Of a stretch of 64,000 nt of DNA, positions 18,064 to 27,530 are shown piece after piece. The notes beneath the pieces were generated by a model. The model was given only the letters and a program-made list of their open reading frames with translations, searched no databases and was not told the DNA's origin. This DNA is from CBDANW01 sp965197825 (GTDB taxonomy: Bacteria > Acidobacteriota > Vicinamibacteria > Marinacidobacterales > DATDRI01): NCBI GenBank assembly GCA_965197825.1, contig CBDANW010000003.1:2356001-2420000 (forward strand), read 5' to 3'. The position numbers were made by a program, and so were the translations under genes. The first letter of the stretch is position 1, and each line of letters begins with the position of its first letter.

Positions 18064-18322
18064 GCTTCCACCGACCTTCTTCATCGACGAGTGCCTAGGT
18101 GGCCACCATCTGTCCGCAGTTCTGCGGAAGGAGGGTGTTGACGTTCGGCTTGCTCGGTCCGAATTCCCTGCAGGAACTAGAGACGCCGACTGGCTTCCGA
18201 TAGTTGGGAAACGAGGGTGGATCGTCCTCACCAAGGATCGACACATTCGGCGGCGCGAACTGGAACTACAGGCCCTTGTCAACGCTCGCGTGCGCGCATT
18301 CGTCCTAACGGTCAAGTCTTAA
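18002..18322 (+). pseudogene. DUF5615/PIN-like toxin, 3'-truncated by IS256
   Basis: Starts at an ATG inside the antitoxin gene. The PIN-like fold begins at FFIDECLGGHHL (first acidic residue), followed by GTRDADWLPIVGKRG and VLTKDRHIR. The family is a metal-dependent RNase. The last residues (VKS) and the stop are supplied by the right terminal repeat of IS256 copy B starting at 18310, so the C-terminal helix and final acidic residues are missing and activity is doubtful. Confidence 0.72.
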
Positions 18323-19057
18323 TTTTCCTGTCAAATCTCCGTACGGTTCCCCGCGCTCGGTTAAGCTGCTGATTCCTCCGACGTGCCTTGCGGGAGAAGC
18401 TCGTTGCGAAGCTCCTCGACTTTCCTAGCGGCGAAGACATCCATCCTCACGCCGCGCCATTTGTTTGCGACGGCCAAGAGCACAGCGAACGAGAGTTTCA
18501 TCGCGGCCTCCTCGGTGAAGAAGTGAGGAATGACCTTTGTGCGACGTTTGTGCTCTCCGAACGTGCGCTCAAGTAGATTCGACGTGCGAAGCCTTTTGTG
18601 ATGCGCCGCAGGAAGGAGTAGCGCCTGAAGACACGCTTCGAGGGTCTCTTCCATGCGATCACCTCCCGACCCTTCTTCAGCCCTTGCTCGTAGCTGTTCG
18701 CATGGAACGACTCAAGGATGGCCGCCTTGAGTTCGTCGCGCACTTCCTTCGGAGCCTTGCCCAGGATGTTCTCGAGGCGGTGCTTCTGGCAACGTTGCTT
18801 GAGGCTTCGAGGGAAGACCTCTGCGATCGCTTTGAGCACTCCAGGATTCCCGTCCGTCACGATGAGCAACGGCTCCCTCATTCCTCGGGCCACCATCTCC
18901 TGCAAGAACCCCTTCCAGTTCTCGTAGGATTCTCGGTTGCCGACACCGATATGAAGAAGAACTCGCGTCCCATCAGCGCGATAGCCGGTCGCAACGAGGA
19001 TGGGCTCTTTCCTCTCCGCTCCTTGGTGGTAGCGCAGGTACGTGCCGTCGAGCTGCC
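18310..19057 (-). mobile_element. IS256 copy B, truncated and internally deleted
   Basis: Same element as the 1400-bp copies. It retains the right end (GGTCAAGTCTTAATTTTCCT on the plus strand) and the transposase C-terminal part back to GTYLRYHQ. Compared with 52248-53647 it lacks 37 bases after CTCTTCCATGC (near 18657), which shifts the frame, and everything left of the catalytic Asp region. The broken side joins the IS5 relic. Confidence 0.88.
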
Positions 19058-19108
19058 TTGGTGCACAACTCCGATAGAGGCCGAGAGCTCGCTTGGCCCC
19101 GACTCCCA

Positions 19109-20073
19109 TCATCCGATCATCTCGCTATCAGGCATCCCGAGCGCCGTCATGGTGTTGAGAATCTTGCACCCGATCCTTGCCTCAACTCTCTGTGCCGCCA
19201 ACCCTCTCGCTCGCATCGCTGAGCCCACGATAGCCTTGTAGCGATGGAACGTTGTCTCGACTTTGCTCCGTTTGCTGTAGCCCGATTCTGTGTGCCACTT
19301 TCGTTTGCCGAGCCGAGCTTGTGCTGCAATGTTGCGATTGCGCTGTCGGCTGCTCGCCGGCCCCGATGCGAGCAGGGCACCCTTGCGCGGCGGTATCAGC
19401 ACCCTCGGCGAGCGATGAGCGCTGTGATTCTCGATTGCCTCATAGACGCCGCCGGCGTCGTATGCGGTGTCAGCTCTGGCCGATGAGACGGGACTGTCGA
19501 TCTGTCCGACAAGCGATGCAACCCGCGATGAATCGCGGGCTCTTTTGCTCGTCAGCTCGCCGGCGACGACTTCGCCACTCTGCTCGTCGACACACAGATG
19601 GAGCTTGCGATAGTCCCTGCTCTTTTGTGCTCTGCGCAGCTGGCCGGCGTGGACAGCGAGACCGCTGCTGTCGATCAAGGTGTGCAACGGCGTCTTCTGC
19701 TTGACTTGGTAGAAGGGGACCTTACCCAGCTTCGCCTTGCGCCTCGAAATCGTGGTGTGATCGGGCACATCATTGTCTAGCTTCATCAGAGCGAACAACG
19801 ACCGCAGCAATCCCTCGCTCTGCCTAGATGACAGATGAAACACCAGCCCAGGGTGACAGCCGTCTCGATGGCGTGGTTCGAGTACTTGCGTTGACGGCCC
19901 GGTTTCCTCCTCCTTGGCCGGGGCGCGTCCCAGTTCACAAGCTTGCCGGCGGTGAGCGAGACCCAGACGGTCAGGCTCCCGCGGTTGCGTAGACCCGCCT
20001 CATATTCACGCCAATTCCTCACGCGATAGGCCTTCTTCACATACTTCCGCTGAGTGCGTTTGAAAATGCTCAT
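19109..20073 (-). pseudogene. IS5-family transposase, frameshifted
   Basis: The N-terminal part (MSIFKRTQRKYVKKAYRVRN to ETAVTLGW) and the DDE part (VFHLSSRQSEGLLRSL, LIDSSGLAVH with the first Asp, ADTAYDAGG with the second, ESGYSKRSKVETTFHRYK with the Glu) lie in two frames that overlap near 19840. A single missing base after CACCCTGGG explains the shift. Otherwise almost full length. The C-terminal side meets IS256 copy B. Confidence 0.85.
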
Positions 20074-20199
20074 GGGGAACCTCGTATCCGCGAGTACAGG
20101 ACAATTGTGGACCGAGATCGCGAGTTGTGCACCAAGGCAGGGAAGCACCAATAGTTATAAAAATTAGGTTTTCCTACAAGTCTCGCTGTTCATATTTAC

Positions 20200-20220
20200 T
20201 GAAATCGACATTCATTTTCA
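20200..20220 (+). promoter_or_regulatory. Fur-box-like operator 1
   Basis: TGAAATCGACATTCATTTTC plus A, three bases upstream of a -35 candidate. It shares the frame TGAAA-TTCATTTTCA with operator 2. Iron-Fur control is inferred from the receptor gene downstream. Confidence 0.5.
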
Positions 20221-20222
20221 TC

Positions 20223-20252
20223 TTGACTCCACCCCCGAGTCATGCTTATATT
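20223..20252 (+). promoter_or_regulatory. Sigma-70-like promoter of the receptor operon
   Basis: -35 TTGACT at 20223-20228 and -10 TATATT at 20247-20252, 18 bases apart, about 50 bases before the first ATG. It lies between the two Fur-like sites. Confidence 0.5.
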
Positions 20253-20262
20253 GGTGCTGCAC

Positions 20263-20283
20263 TGAAAGTGGATTTCATTTTCA
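20263..20283 (+). promoter_or_regulatory. Fur-box-like operator 2
   Basis: TGAAAGTGGATTTCATTTTC plus A, overlapping the expected transcription start of the promoter above. A repressor bound here would block initiation or clearance. Confidence 0.5.
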
Positions 20284-20302
20284 TAATTGGACCGCCGACA
20301 CC

Positions 20303-20734
20303 ATGGACGCTGAGACCGACTCGATGAGAGGACTGCGCCGCCTACTGTTCTTGTTGTTCGCCGTTGGCACACTTGGGACCGGGGGCGAACTCCTCTTCTT
20401 AGGTCATACCGAGGATCGGCTGCAGCTCGTGCCCTTGATCCTACTCGGGCTCGGGCTGCTCGCACTTATATGGATCGTCGGCCAGCCGCGGTCCGCCAGC
20501 TTCCTCGTATTCCGAGTCCTGATGTTCTTGTTCGTTGTGAGTGGGGTGGTGGGCCTCTATTTGCACTTCCGAGCCAACCTGGAGTTCGAACTCGAGATGT
20601 TCCCGTCCCTTACGGGCGTGGAGTTGGTTCGGGAGGCATTGACCGGCGCCCTCCCCGTGATCGCCCCGGCGACGATGACCCATCTCGGGCTTCTCGGCCT
20701 AGCCTCGACGTACAGATTGTCCTTAGGAGACTGA
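20303..20734 (+). CDS. Small integral membrane protein, first gene of receptor operon
   Basis: 143 residues with three to four hydrophobic segments (about 12-30, 40-60, 66-88, 118-138). No recognised domain. It is the promoter-proximal gene; its TGA is two bases from the next start, so it is translated in line with the helix-hairpin-helix gene. A supporting role in iron or metal uptake is inferred only from context. Confidence 0.75.
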   Translation: MDAETDSMRGLRRLLFLLFAVGTLGTGGELLFLGHTEDRLQLVPLILLGLGLLALIWIVGQPRSASFLVFRVLMFLFVVSGVVGLYLHFRANLEFELEMFPSLTGVELVREALTGALPVIAPATMTHLGLLGLASTYRLSLGD

Positions 20735-20736
20735 TT

Positions 20737-21387
20737 TTGGATTTTCGACCGAATCATCTTGCAATTTTTTTCACGCTCTCCCTCGCGCTTCATGCCGGAG
20801 AGGCATTCGCCCAAGTCGGCACCAATGGCGGGGTCGTCAATCCCAACCTCGCCGGGAAGGAAGAGCTTGCCGACCTGCCACACCTCGACGAGAAGCTCGC
20901 GGAATCGATCCCTGGGGGACGCCCCTACCTCGACATGCTCGCGCTCCATCGCGTTCTCAAGGATTCCCTTAGCGAAGAACAGCTCAAGGAGCTCTACCCG
21001 CGGCTCTTCGTCCCTATCAATCTCAACACCGCGAGTCGCGAAGAAATCCTTCTCGTTCCCGGTATCGGCCCACGCATGGCCCACGAGTTCGAAGAGTACC
21101 GACCCTATCGAGCGCTCGTACAGTTCCGGCGGGAGATCGGCAAGTACGTAGATGACGAAGAGTTGGCACAATTGGAGCAGTACGTGTTCGTCCCCATCGA
21201 TCTCAACAAAGCGTCCGAAGACGACATCCTCAGTATCCCAGGCGTTGGAAAACGCATGCTACACGAGTTCATGGAGTACCGGCCTTACCGCAGCATGGAG
21301 CAGTTCCGGCGAGAGATCGGCAAGTATGTCGACGACCAGGAGCTATCTCGCCTTGCGCGGTACGTTGAACTAACAGCCAACCAATAG
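20737..21387 (+). CDS. Exported protein with two helix-hairpin-helix (ComEA-like) repeats
   Basis: 216 residues from a TTG with AGGAG eight bases upstream. A signal peptide (LAIFFTLSLALHAGEAFAQ) is followed by a linker and two near-identical modules: INLNTASREEILLVPGIG at about 105 and IDLNKASEDDILSIPGVG at about 160, each followed by (Y)RPYR..QFRREIGKYVDD. ComEA-like HhH modules bind DNA, but here the gene sits between a membrane protein and a TonB receptor. A periplasmic adaptor or nucleic-acid-binding role is open. Confidence 0.8.
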   Translation: MDFRPNHLAIFFTLSLALHAGEAFAQVGTNGGVVNPNLAGKEELADLPHLDEKLAESIPGGRPYLDMLALHRVLKDSLSEEQLKELYPRLFVPINLNTASREEILLVPGIGPRMAHEFEEYRPYRALVQFRREIGKYVDDEELAQLEQYVFVPIDLNKASEDDILSIPGVGKRMLHEFMEYRPYRSMEQFRREIGKYVDDQELSRLARYVELTANQ

Positions 21388-21400
21388 CGGAGAACAACTT

Positions 21401-23668
21401 ATGAAGACGTTCCTTCTTACTCTAAGCACAACATTGCTCTTGGCAGCCGCTGGTGCCGCCCAAGATGAATCGGACAATCAAGACTCCTCTCAACAAGAAA
21501 GTTCGGAAGAGACCAAGACCCTGCAAGAGGCCATCACCAACGCGAAGATCCGCGTGAGCGAGCTCGTGAATGTGGTGGCGACCCAAGACGCGCTCGAGAC
21601 CATCCCGGGCTCGGCCATGCTTCTTGAGGGGGAGACGCTCGAGCTCGAGAAACAAGCGTACGACGATGTACATCGGATTCTTCGTCAAGTGCCGGGCGTC
21701 AACATTCAAGAAGAGGAAGGCTACGGTCTCCGCCCCAACATCGGCATGCGCGGTTCGGGCACCGAGCGCAGCGCGACGATTACGCTGATGGAAGACGGCG
21801 TCCTGATCGCGCCCGCGCCCTACACCGCCCCCTCGGCTTATTACTTCCCGGTGACCGGACGGATGTCGGCGATCGAGGTGCGGAAAGGCTCGAGCCAGAT
21901 CAAGTTCGGTCCACGGACCAACGGGGGTGCATTGAATTTTATCTCGACTCGGGTACCGACAGAGTTGCAGCTCAACGCCGATCTAGGTTTCGGCGATGAC
22001 CGCACCTTCAAGGGACACTTCAATATCGGCGACTCCTACGAGAACGTGGGGTGGATGTTCGAGACGTATCAGCTCCGGACTGACGGATTCAAGGAACTCG
22101 ACGGCGGGGACAACACGGGCTTCTACGTACAAGACTATCTGGGCAAGCTCCGTTTCAACACGTCTCCGCAGGCACGCATCTTCCAGGCGGTCGAGATCAA
22201 GATCGGGGCCGGCAAGGAGGATTCCGACGAGACCTATTTGGGTCTGACCGACGGGGATTTCGACGCCAACCCGGTACGTCGTTATGCCGCATCTCAACCG
22301 GACAGGATTACCTGGGATCACGAGCAGTATCAGGTGCAGCACTTCCTCGAATTGCCGAGCGGCTTCGACGTGACCACCACGGTCTATCGCAACAACTTCG
22401 CTCGCAATTGGTACAAACTGCAAAGCATCCTCGGAACCGGCCTGGCAAATTTGTTCGACGATCCCGTTGCCAACGCGCACCAGCTCGACATCGCGAGGGG
22501 CGCGACGAGCGCTCCGGATGTTCTCAAGGTGCGGGCCAACAACCGCTCTTACTATTCTCAGGGCGTGCAGTCCGTCGCGGGCTTCAATGCGACCACCGGT
22601 GACGTCCGGCACGGTATCGAGGTGGGTTTCCGCTACCACGAAGATGAGGAAGACCGCTTCCAGCACGAGGACGGTTGGCAGATGGTTAATGGGATTATGA
22701 ACTTCACTAGCCGAGGGGCGCCGGGAAGCCAGACCAATCGCGTGAGTGATGCATCGGCCGTCGCCTTCTTCGCCCAGGACCGGATCGTGTTCTCGCGGTT
22801 CACGATCGTGCCAGGATTTCGTTACGAGAACATCGACTTCACGCGGAGCGACTACAGCAAGACCGCTCCCGAGCGCACCTCGCCCGAGCGGGTCCGCGAA
22901 AATGCGGCCAGCGCCTTCATCCCGGGCGTGGGTATCACTTATGCGGCTCGACCCGGAATGCACCTGTTCGGCGGGGTCCACAAAGGCTTTAGCCCGCCCG
23001 GGCCCGGCGCCACTGCGTTCACCGAGGCCGAGGAAAGTATCAGCTACGAGCTCGGGTTGCGGGCTCGCAAGAACACGCTGGGAGCCGATGCCGTCTTTTT
23101 CTACAACGACTACAGCAATCTCCTCGGTGCCGACACCCTGTCCGCGGGTGGCACCGGAGAAGGAGATCTCTACAACGGCGGCTCCGCCCGCACCATCGGC
23201 TTCGAGGCGTCCGCCTTCTACGACATGGCGGCTCCCGAAAGCCGCTTGAGAGTCCCTATTCGTGGCTCGTACACGTTCACCGAAGGTGAGTTCCGCACGA
23301 GCTTCGAGAGTGATTTCGGCTCCTGGGCCGACGTGGAAGCTGGTGACAACTTTCCTTATCTCCCCCGCCATCAGTTCTACGGTTCGGTCGCAGTGGAAGA
23401 CGAGAGATGGATCACCGGCATCAACGCCAACTACAACAGCCGTATGCGAACCCAGGCCGGTCAAGGCCCGATTCCGCCACTGCAGGGAACCGACGCGTTC
23501 CTCGTTTTCAACCTGTTCGGAGAGGTGGGCTTGGGACAGAACGTCCGCGCATTTGCGAACCTGCAGAACATCGCGGACTCCGCCTATATCGTGGCCCGCC
23601 GCCCGGCGGGTGTCCGCCCGGGCCTACCCCGAACGCTACTCTTCGGAATCAAGCTCGGAGTGCGCTAG
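21401..23668 (+). CDS. TonB-dependent outer-membrane receptor, FecA-like
   Basis: 755 residues. Signal peptide (MKTFLLTLSTTLLLAAAGAA), acidic linker, plug domain (about 55-190: ETIPGSAMLLEG, RQVPGVNIQEEEGYGLRPN, GMRGSGTERS) and a 22-strand barrel to the C-terminus. There is no FecA-type N-terminal signalling domain, so regulation is unlikely to be by a surface-signalling sigma factor. It probably imports a ferric chelate; the plug resembles ferric-citrate receptors. Two Fur-like sites lie at the operon promoter. No TonB/ExbBD or ABC permease is adjacent. Confidence 0.92.
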   Translation: MKTFLLTLSTTLLLAAAGAAQDESDNQDSSQQESSEETKTLQEAITNAKIRVSELVNVVATQDALETIPGSAMLLEGETLELEKQAYDDVHRILRQVPGVNIQEEEGYGLRPNIGMRGSGTERSATITLMEDGVLIAPAPYTAPSAYYFPVTGRMSAIEVRKGSSQIKFGPRTNGGALNFISTRVPTELQLNADLGFGDDRTFKGHFNIGDSYENVGWMFETYQLRTDGFKELDGGDNTGFYVQDYLGKLRFNTSPQARIFQAVEIKIGAGKEDSDETYLGLTDGDFDANPVRRYAASQPDRITWDHEQYQVQHFLELPSGFDVTTTVYRNNFARNWYKLQSILGTGLANLFDDPVANAHQLDIARGATSAPDVLKVRANNRSYYSQGVQSVAGFNATTGDVRHGIEVGFRYHEDEEDRFQHEDGWQMVNGIMNFTSRGAPGSQTNRVSDASAVAFFAQDRIVFSRFTIVPGFRYENIDFTRSDYSKTAPERTSPERVRENAASAFIPGVGITYAARPGMHLFGGVHKGFSPPGPGATAFTEAEESISYELGLRARKNTLGADAVFFYNDYSNLLGADTLSAGGTGEGDLYNGGSARTIGFEASAFYDMAAPESRLRVPIRGSYTFTEGEFRTSFESDFGSWADVEAGDNFPYLPRHQFYGSVAVEDERWITGINANYNSRMRTQAGQGPIPPLQGTDAFLVFNLFGEVGLGQNVRAFANLQNIADSAYIVARRPAGVRPGLPRTLLFGIKLGVR

Positions 23669-23792
23669 CGACCACCTTTGGCTCGGTGGGCCCATTCTCC
23701 TCCCTGTGCATCGTCAAAACTGCTCCGCCCACGAAATCAGGGACTTACGCTCCGCTTGAATTCTGGGCCGAAGACGGCGAAACTCCGCCGCT

Positions 23793-24842
23793 ATGCTCAA
23801 CGTTGTTGTGTTCCTCGTCTCACTTGGCGTCCGTGCCATTCGGGCGATGTGTCGGCGCCGCGCCGGCCTGGTGTTGGAGAACGTCGCTTTGCGGCAGCAA
23901 GTGACGGCGCTGAAGAAAGAGCGCCCACGCCCACCGCTCGAAGACACGGAACGGGCTTTCTGGGTTGCCCTTCGAGGTTCGTGGCCCGTGTGGGCGAGCC
24001 GCCTGCTCATCGTCCACGCGGACACCGTGGCCCGTTGGCATCGCGACCGATTCCGACGGTACTGGGCAAAGAGCTCGCAGCGCCGCCATCCCGGTCGGCC
24101 TCGGATTGATGCCGAGATTCGTCGCCTCGTCCGCACGATGGCGCAAGACGGCTGGGGGGCGCCACGCATCCATGCTGAGCTCACCAAGCTCGGTTTCATC
24201 ATCTCCGAGATTACGGTGTCGCGGTACATGCCGCGGCATCCCGCGGAGCCCGACCAGCTGAAGCGATGGATGACTTTCTTGCGCAACCATAAAGATGATA
24301 TCGCCGCCATGGATCTGTTCACCGTGCCCACCGCGTCGCTCCGGCTGCTGTACGGCTTCTTCGTCATCGAGCACGGCCGTCGGAACATCGTTCACTTCAA
24401 CGCCACCCTCCACCCGACGTCTGCTTGGGTTATTCAGCAACTGCGTGAGGCGTTTCCCTACGACACCGCTCCGAAATATCTCATCTTCGATCGCGACTTC
24501 ATCTTTAGCGCTGCGGTCATCGATTTCATCAATGCAACGGGCACAAAACCCGTTCGCACTTCGTTTCGCAGCCCATGGCAAAACGGAACTGCGGAGCGGT
24601 GGGTCGGCAGCTGCCGTCGCGAGCTCCTTGAGCACGTCGTGGTTCTCGGCGCACGTCATCTCATCCGGCTCGTGCGAGCTTACATCAGCTACTATCACGA
24701 GGACCGTTGCCACTTGGGGCTGAACAAGGACACACCGAGCTTGAGAACGGTCACGCACCGACCGTCTCCTACGGCGAAAGTAGTCGCACTGCCGCGAGTC
24801 GGTGGACTGCACCATCGATACGAGTGGCGAGAGGCAGCCTGA
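23793..24842 (+). CDS. Integrase-core (IS481/IS3-like) transposase, full length
   Basis: 349 residues. N-terminal membrane-like or coiled segment (VVVFLVSLGVRAIRAM, ENVALRQQV), HTH (GWGAPRIHAELTKLG), then the rve core: first Asp in IAAMDLFTVP, second in LIFDRDFIFS, Glu in NGTAERWVGSCRRELLEH. It ends GLHHRYEWREAA. The frame is complete. Several fragments of the family occur in the window (16058, 16661, 24980, 49834, 51117, 58351, 58612). Confidence 0.88.
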   Translation: MLNVVVFLVSLGVRAIRAMCRRRAGLVLENVALRQQVTALKKERPRPPLEDTERAFWVALRGSWPVWASRLLIVHADTVARWHRDRFRRYWAKSSQRRHPGRPRIDAEIRRLVRTMAQDGWGAPRIHAELTKLGFIISEITVSRYMPRHPAEPDQLKRWMTFLRNHKDDIAAMDLFTVPTASLRLLYGFFVIEHGRRNIVHFNATLHPTSAWVIQQLREAFPYDTAPKYLIFDRDFIFSAAVIDFINATGTKPVRTSFRSPWQNGTAERWVGSCRRELLEHVVVLGARHLIRLVRAYISYYHEDRCHLGLNKDTPSLRTVTHRPSPTAKVVALPRVGGLHHRYEWREAA

Positions 24843-24979
24843 GTCAGCTTGGTCGCTCGCGTTACTCGGCTGGTCGCCGAGAAGTTCGTCCTCAGCACCT
24901 TCCCTCGCGCGCTGACCACGCTCTCCAGCATGTGCTCGAGGGCGGTCCGGGCCCTAGAGCCCAGTCCCGGATTAATAAT

Positions 24980-25684
24980 GATGATGGACAGGCGCTAGCC
25001 AACCTCGGGCATGAAGTGGCCGACCAAACCGTCGGTAACATTCTGAAACGCCACGGCATTCCGCTCGCACCAGAGCGTTGGAAGACCACGACGTGGAGGG
25101 AGTTCATCCGCTCGCACATGGACGTGCTCGCGGCGACAGATTTCTTCACCACGCAAGTGTGGACTCAGGGCGGGTTGGTGACGTACTACGTTTTGTTCTT
25201 CATGCACCTGGCTACCCGTCGAGTCTACGTCGCCGGCATCACGCCGCATCCGAACGAACAGTGGATGACTCAAGTGGCTCGCAACGTGACCATGGCAGAT
25301 GTCGGCTTTCTGTCCTCGAGCCGATACCTCATTCACGACCGGGACTCGAAGTTCTGCGAGTCGTTCCACCGGACCATCGAGGCGGTTGGCGTCGCGCCCG
25401 TCAAGCTGCCCGCACGGAGCCCGGATTTGAACTCGTTCGCGGAGCGCTGGGTGAAGTCAGTCAAAGAGGAATGTCTCTCGAAGCTCATCCTGTTCGGCGA
25501 GAAGTCGCTCCGTCATGCGCTTAGGGAGTACGTTGTCTACTATCACCACGAGAGGAATCATCAAGGCAAGGAGAATCTGCTGCTGTTCCCAGCCAGCGAC
25601 CAGTTACCTCAGTCCGAGCGCAAGGTGCGCTCCCGTGAACGGCTTGGCGGGTTGCTACGTTTCTACCATCGGGAAGCCGCATGA
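24980..25684 (+). pseudogene. Integrase-core transposase, N-terminally truncated
   Basis: Retains HTH (HEVADQTVGNILKRHGIP) and the rve domain: Asp in VLAATDFFTTQ, Asp in YLIHDRDSKFC, Glu in NSFAERWVKSVKEECL, ending LGGLLRFYHREAA. About the first 100 residues are absent or unrecognisable. It lies directly behind the previous transposase, probably as nested insertion debris. A closely related fragment is at 58351-58610. Confidence 0.8.
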
Positions 25685-25841
25685 GTATTTTGACCTCACG
25701 GGTAGGCGGCGTTTGGAAAGGTGCAAACTGCTGACCCGCTGGGCTTTCGAGTATTTTGACCAGACGAGCACGAGCGCCGGCCGGAGCGGGACTTTGGGCC
25801 GAGCCGGTAATACGCTCCCACTTACGCTATATTGATCGGAC

Positions 25842-26519
25842 ATGAACTGGGCAGATGTTGCCGCGAACGTGATTCCGACTGGATTGGCGGCTCTCGGCGG
25901 CGCTTGGGCGGCCTTCCTTCTTGAGAGCAGTCGTCAGAAGCGCAGGCAGAAGGACAACCAATACGCGGCGATCAGGCTCGCTCACTTCGCCGTAATGAGC
26001 CAGTACCAAGAGCTCATCACACTACGGGACTCCTACTTGAGGGACCTCGAAAGCCAGGCAGATGCCTGGCTACGACTCCACCCAATGAGGCTTGGTTTCG
26101 CAGCGCCGACCGTGAATATTCCGGAGCTGGCTTTTACTTTCGAGAGTTCAGACCCGGATCTTCTGAACAGGTTGGTCGTAGGCGAGGCGCGATACCAGAC
26201 GGTCCGAAAGATCATCACCATCAGAAATGACGAACACCTTGCGCTTCAGAGCCGCGTGGCCGCGCTTCAGGCGAAGGATAAGGATATTGACGGTGCCGAG
26301 GACGAGGAAACATTCAGTCGGATGCTCGGCAAGGACCTCATTGCACAGTTAAAGGCCATGACAGCAGAGCTGTTCGCTGCCAACCGCGATGCGATTCTTC
26401 TCTTGGAGGCGAACCTGAAAGACATCACGGCACTGTCTGCCGAACGCTTTCCCAAGCGCGGGCCTCCCCGGATTGAAGTCGTTTCCAAGGACAAGCGTGG
26501 TCAGGCTTCTGGTCATTGA
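25842..26519 (+). CDS. Hypothetical membrane-anchored coiled protein
   Basis: 225 residues of unknown function. The N-terminal membrane segment is near residues 10-27 (IPTGLAALGGAWAAFLLE), then a basic stop-transfer (SRQKRRQKDNQ) and a long helical cytosolic part rich in Leu, Gln and Glu. The pattern resembles single-span coiled-coil proteins common in defence islands, and a brxL relic is 350 bases away, but no domain is recognised. ATG start 40 bases after IS debris; its native upstream region is probably gone. Confidence 0.65.
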   Translation: MNWADVAANVIPTGLAALGGAWAAFLLESSRQKRRQKDNQYAAIRLAHFAVMSQYQELITLRDSYLRDLESQADAWLRLHPMRLGFAAPTVNIPELAFTFESSDPDLLNRLVVGEARYQTVRKIITIRNDEHLALQSRVAALQAKDKDIDGAEDEETFSRMLGKDLIAQLKAMTAELFAANRDAILLLEANLKDITALSAERFPKRGPPRIEVVSKDKRGQASGH

Positions 26520-26695
26520 AGCCAAGCACAAGAGAGCGCGAGAGCCGATCCAACTTCCAGACCACGATGTCCCCGGTATGCAGGTGGGTGAGGAGCCAGA
26601 GGAGTTGGGGCTGATCTCACCGTCCACCGGACGCCTTCTCGTGAAAGATGCGCTCGCACCCCGCCGCGTGCAGCGCCTCCACTTGCGCCGCCGTG
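26520..26695 (-). pseudogene. Serine recombinase (resolvase) fragment
   Basis: On the minus strand the frame reads AAQVEALHAAGCERIFHEKA, SGGR, stop, and later HTGDIVVWKLDRLSRSL, the resolvase/invertase N-terminal signature (catalytic Ser lost with the upstream part). One TGA interrupts it where relatives have Trp/Thr. MITE-B copy 1 cuts its 5' side. Confidence 0.65.
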
Positions 26696-26861
26696 GGTGC
26701 TTGCGCTGTTTACTGTTGGTGATGTGTACGCATCCCTTTACAAAAAAGGCGCCTACGCTCCATTTAGCCCGAAGCGAAGGTCACGAACGCTATTTTGGCT
26801 GTAATTTAATGCCCTGTGAAGTCTTAGCGTCGTCTCACCAACACTTAATTGCGGAAGCACC
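26696..26861 (+). mobile_element. MITE-B copy 1 (166 bp)
   Basis: Ends GGTGCTTGCGCTGTTTACTG and, at the right, CACTTAATTGCGGAAGCACC. Sister copies at 42291-42456 and 61810-61977 are in the opposite orientation. The termini match those of the IS1-like element at 45922-47121. Confidence 0.85.
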
Positions 26862-26864
26862 CTG

Positions 26865-27530
26865 TCACTCAAGCAACGCCTTGAGTAGTGCATCTGGTGT
26901 GTCGGAGTAAAACTGGATGTTGATCCGCGTCGCCATATCGTCGGAGAGTTGGAACAGTTGCTTCCTTGCCGACACTGGCATGAGCATGGTATTAGCGCCT
27001 TTCTCAACGGCGACTTCGATAATACCGACAGCATTGGCCAGTGGCTCCACCGAACCACCGAGATTGAGTGCGCCCACCACGATCAGACCACCCTTGGTGC
27101 TCTTCTCAAGTAGTCCGCTGCAAAGGGCCATAAGTGCCGGCAGGCCGAGCGACGTTCCGCTTCGATCGTTATCCATAGCACGGAGCTGTAACGAAAACTC
27201 GTGAGAGCGCGGATCGCGGTCTCCAACCAGTTGCTTTGACCTTGTATACAGGTTCTGCTCGGCGTATCTGACACTCTCGCGAAATGTAGGTGGAACCGGT
27301 GCATTCAGGATCTTAACCCCGCTCCCCTTGCCGACCGTCACCTCAAGTCGGTATAGGCTGGCGCCCGTCTCCGGTCCGCCTGGACTGATTCCCCAAACCT
27401 GTCCTGGCGGCAGTGGGTCTAGTTCGATCGCTTCGTCGCTATGCAGCTCCGGCGTCGACACGAATTTTTCCACGCCGTTTTCACCCATGGCGTAACTGAA
27501 GTGCGTGTTTCGGAACTCGCTCTTGAACAC
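26865..27530 (-). pseudogene. brxL: BrxL C-terminal Lon-like protease domain (BREX relic)
   Basis: About 221 residues matching the C-terminal third of the Lon-related BREX protein BrxL (normally about 680 residues). Landmarks are VKILNAPVPPTFRESVRYAEQNLYTR cut short here, LVGDRDPRSHEFSLQLRAMD, the protease core DNDRSGTSLGLPALMALCSG with the candidate nucleophile Ser, GGLIVVGALNLGGSVEPL, and MPVSARKQL with the candidate Lys. The AAA+ domain is missing: the 5' side ends at the ISXO2-like element tip at 27533. The native stop survives three bases from MITE-B. No other brx gene is in the window. Confidence 0.85.

Noticed and set aside
21983..23464. 493-codon open frame on the minus strand
   Set aside because: It is antisense to the TonB receptor, lacks domain-like composition, and arises from high GC codon bias.
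23820..24815. 331-codon minus-strand frame
   Set aside because: Antisense to the integrase-core transposase, which has all catalytic motifs.
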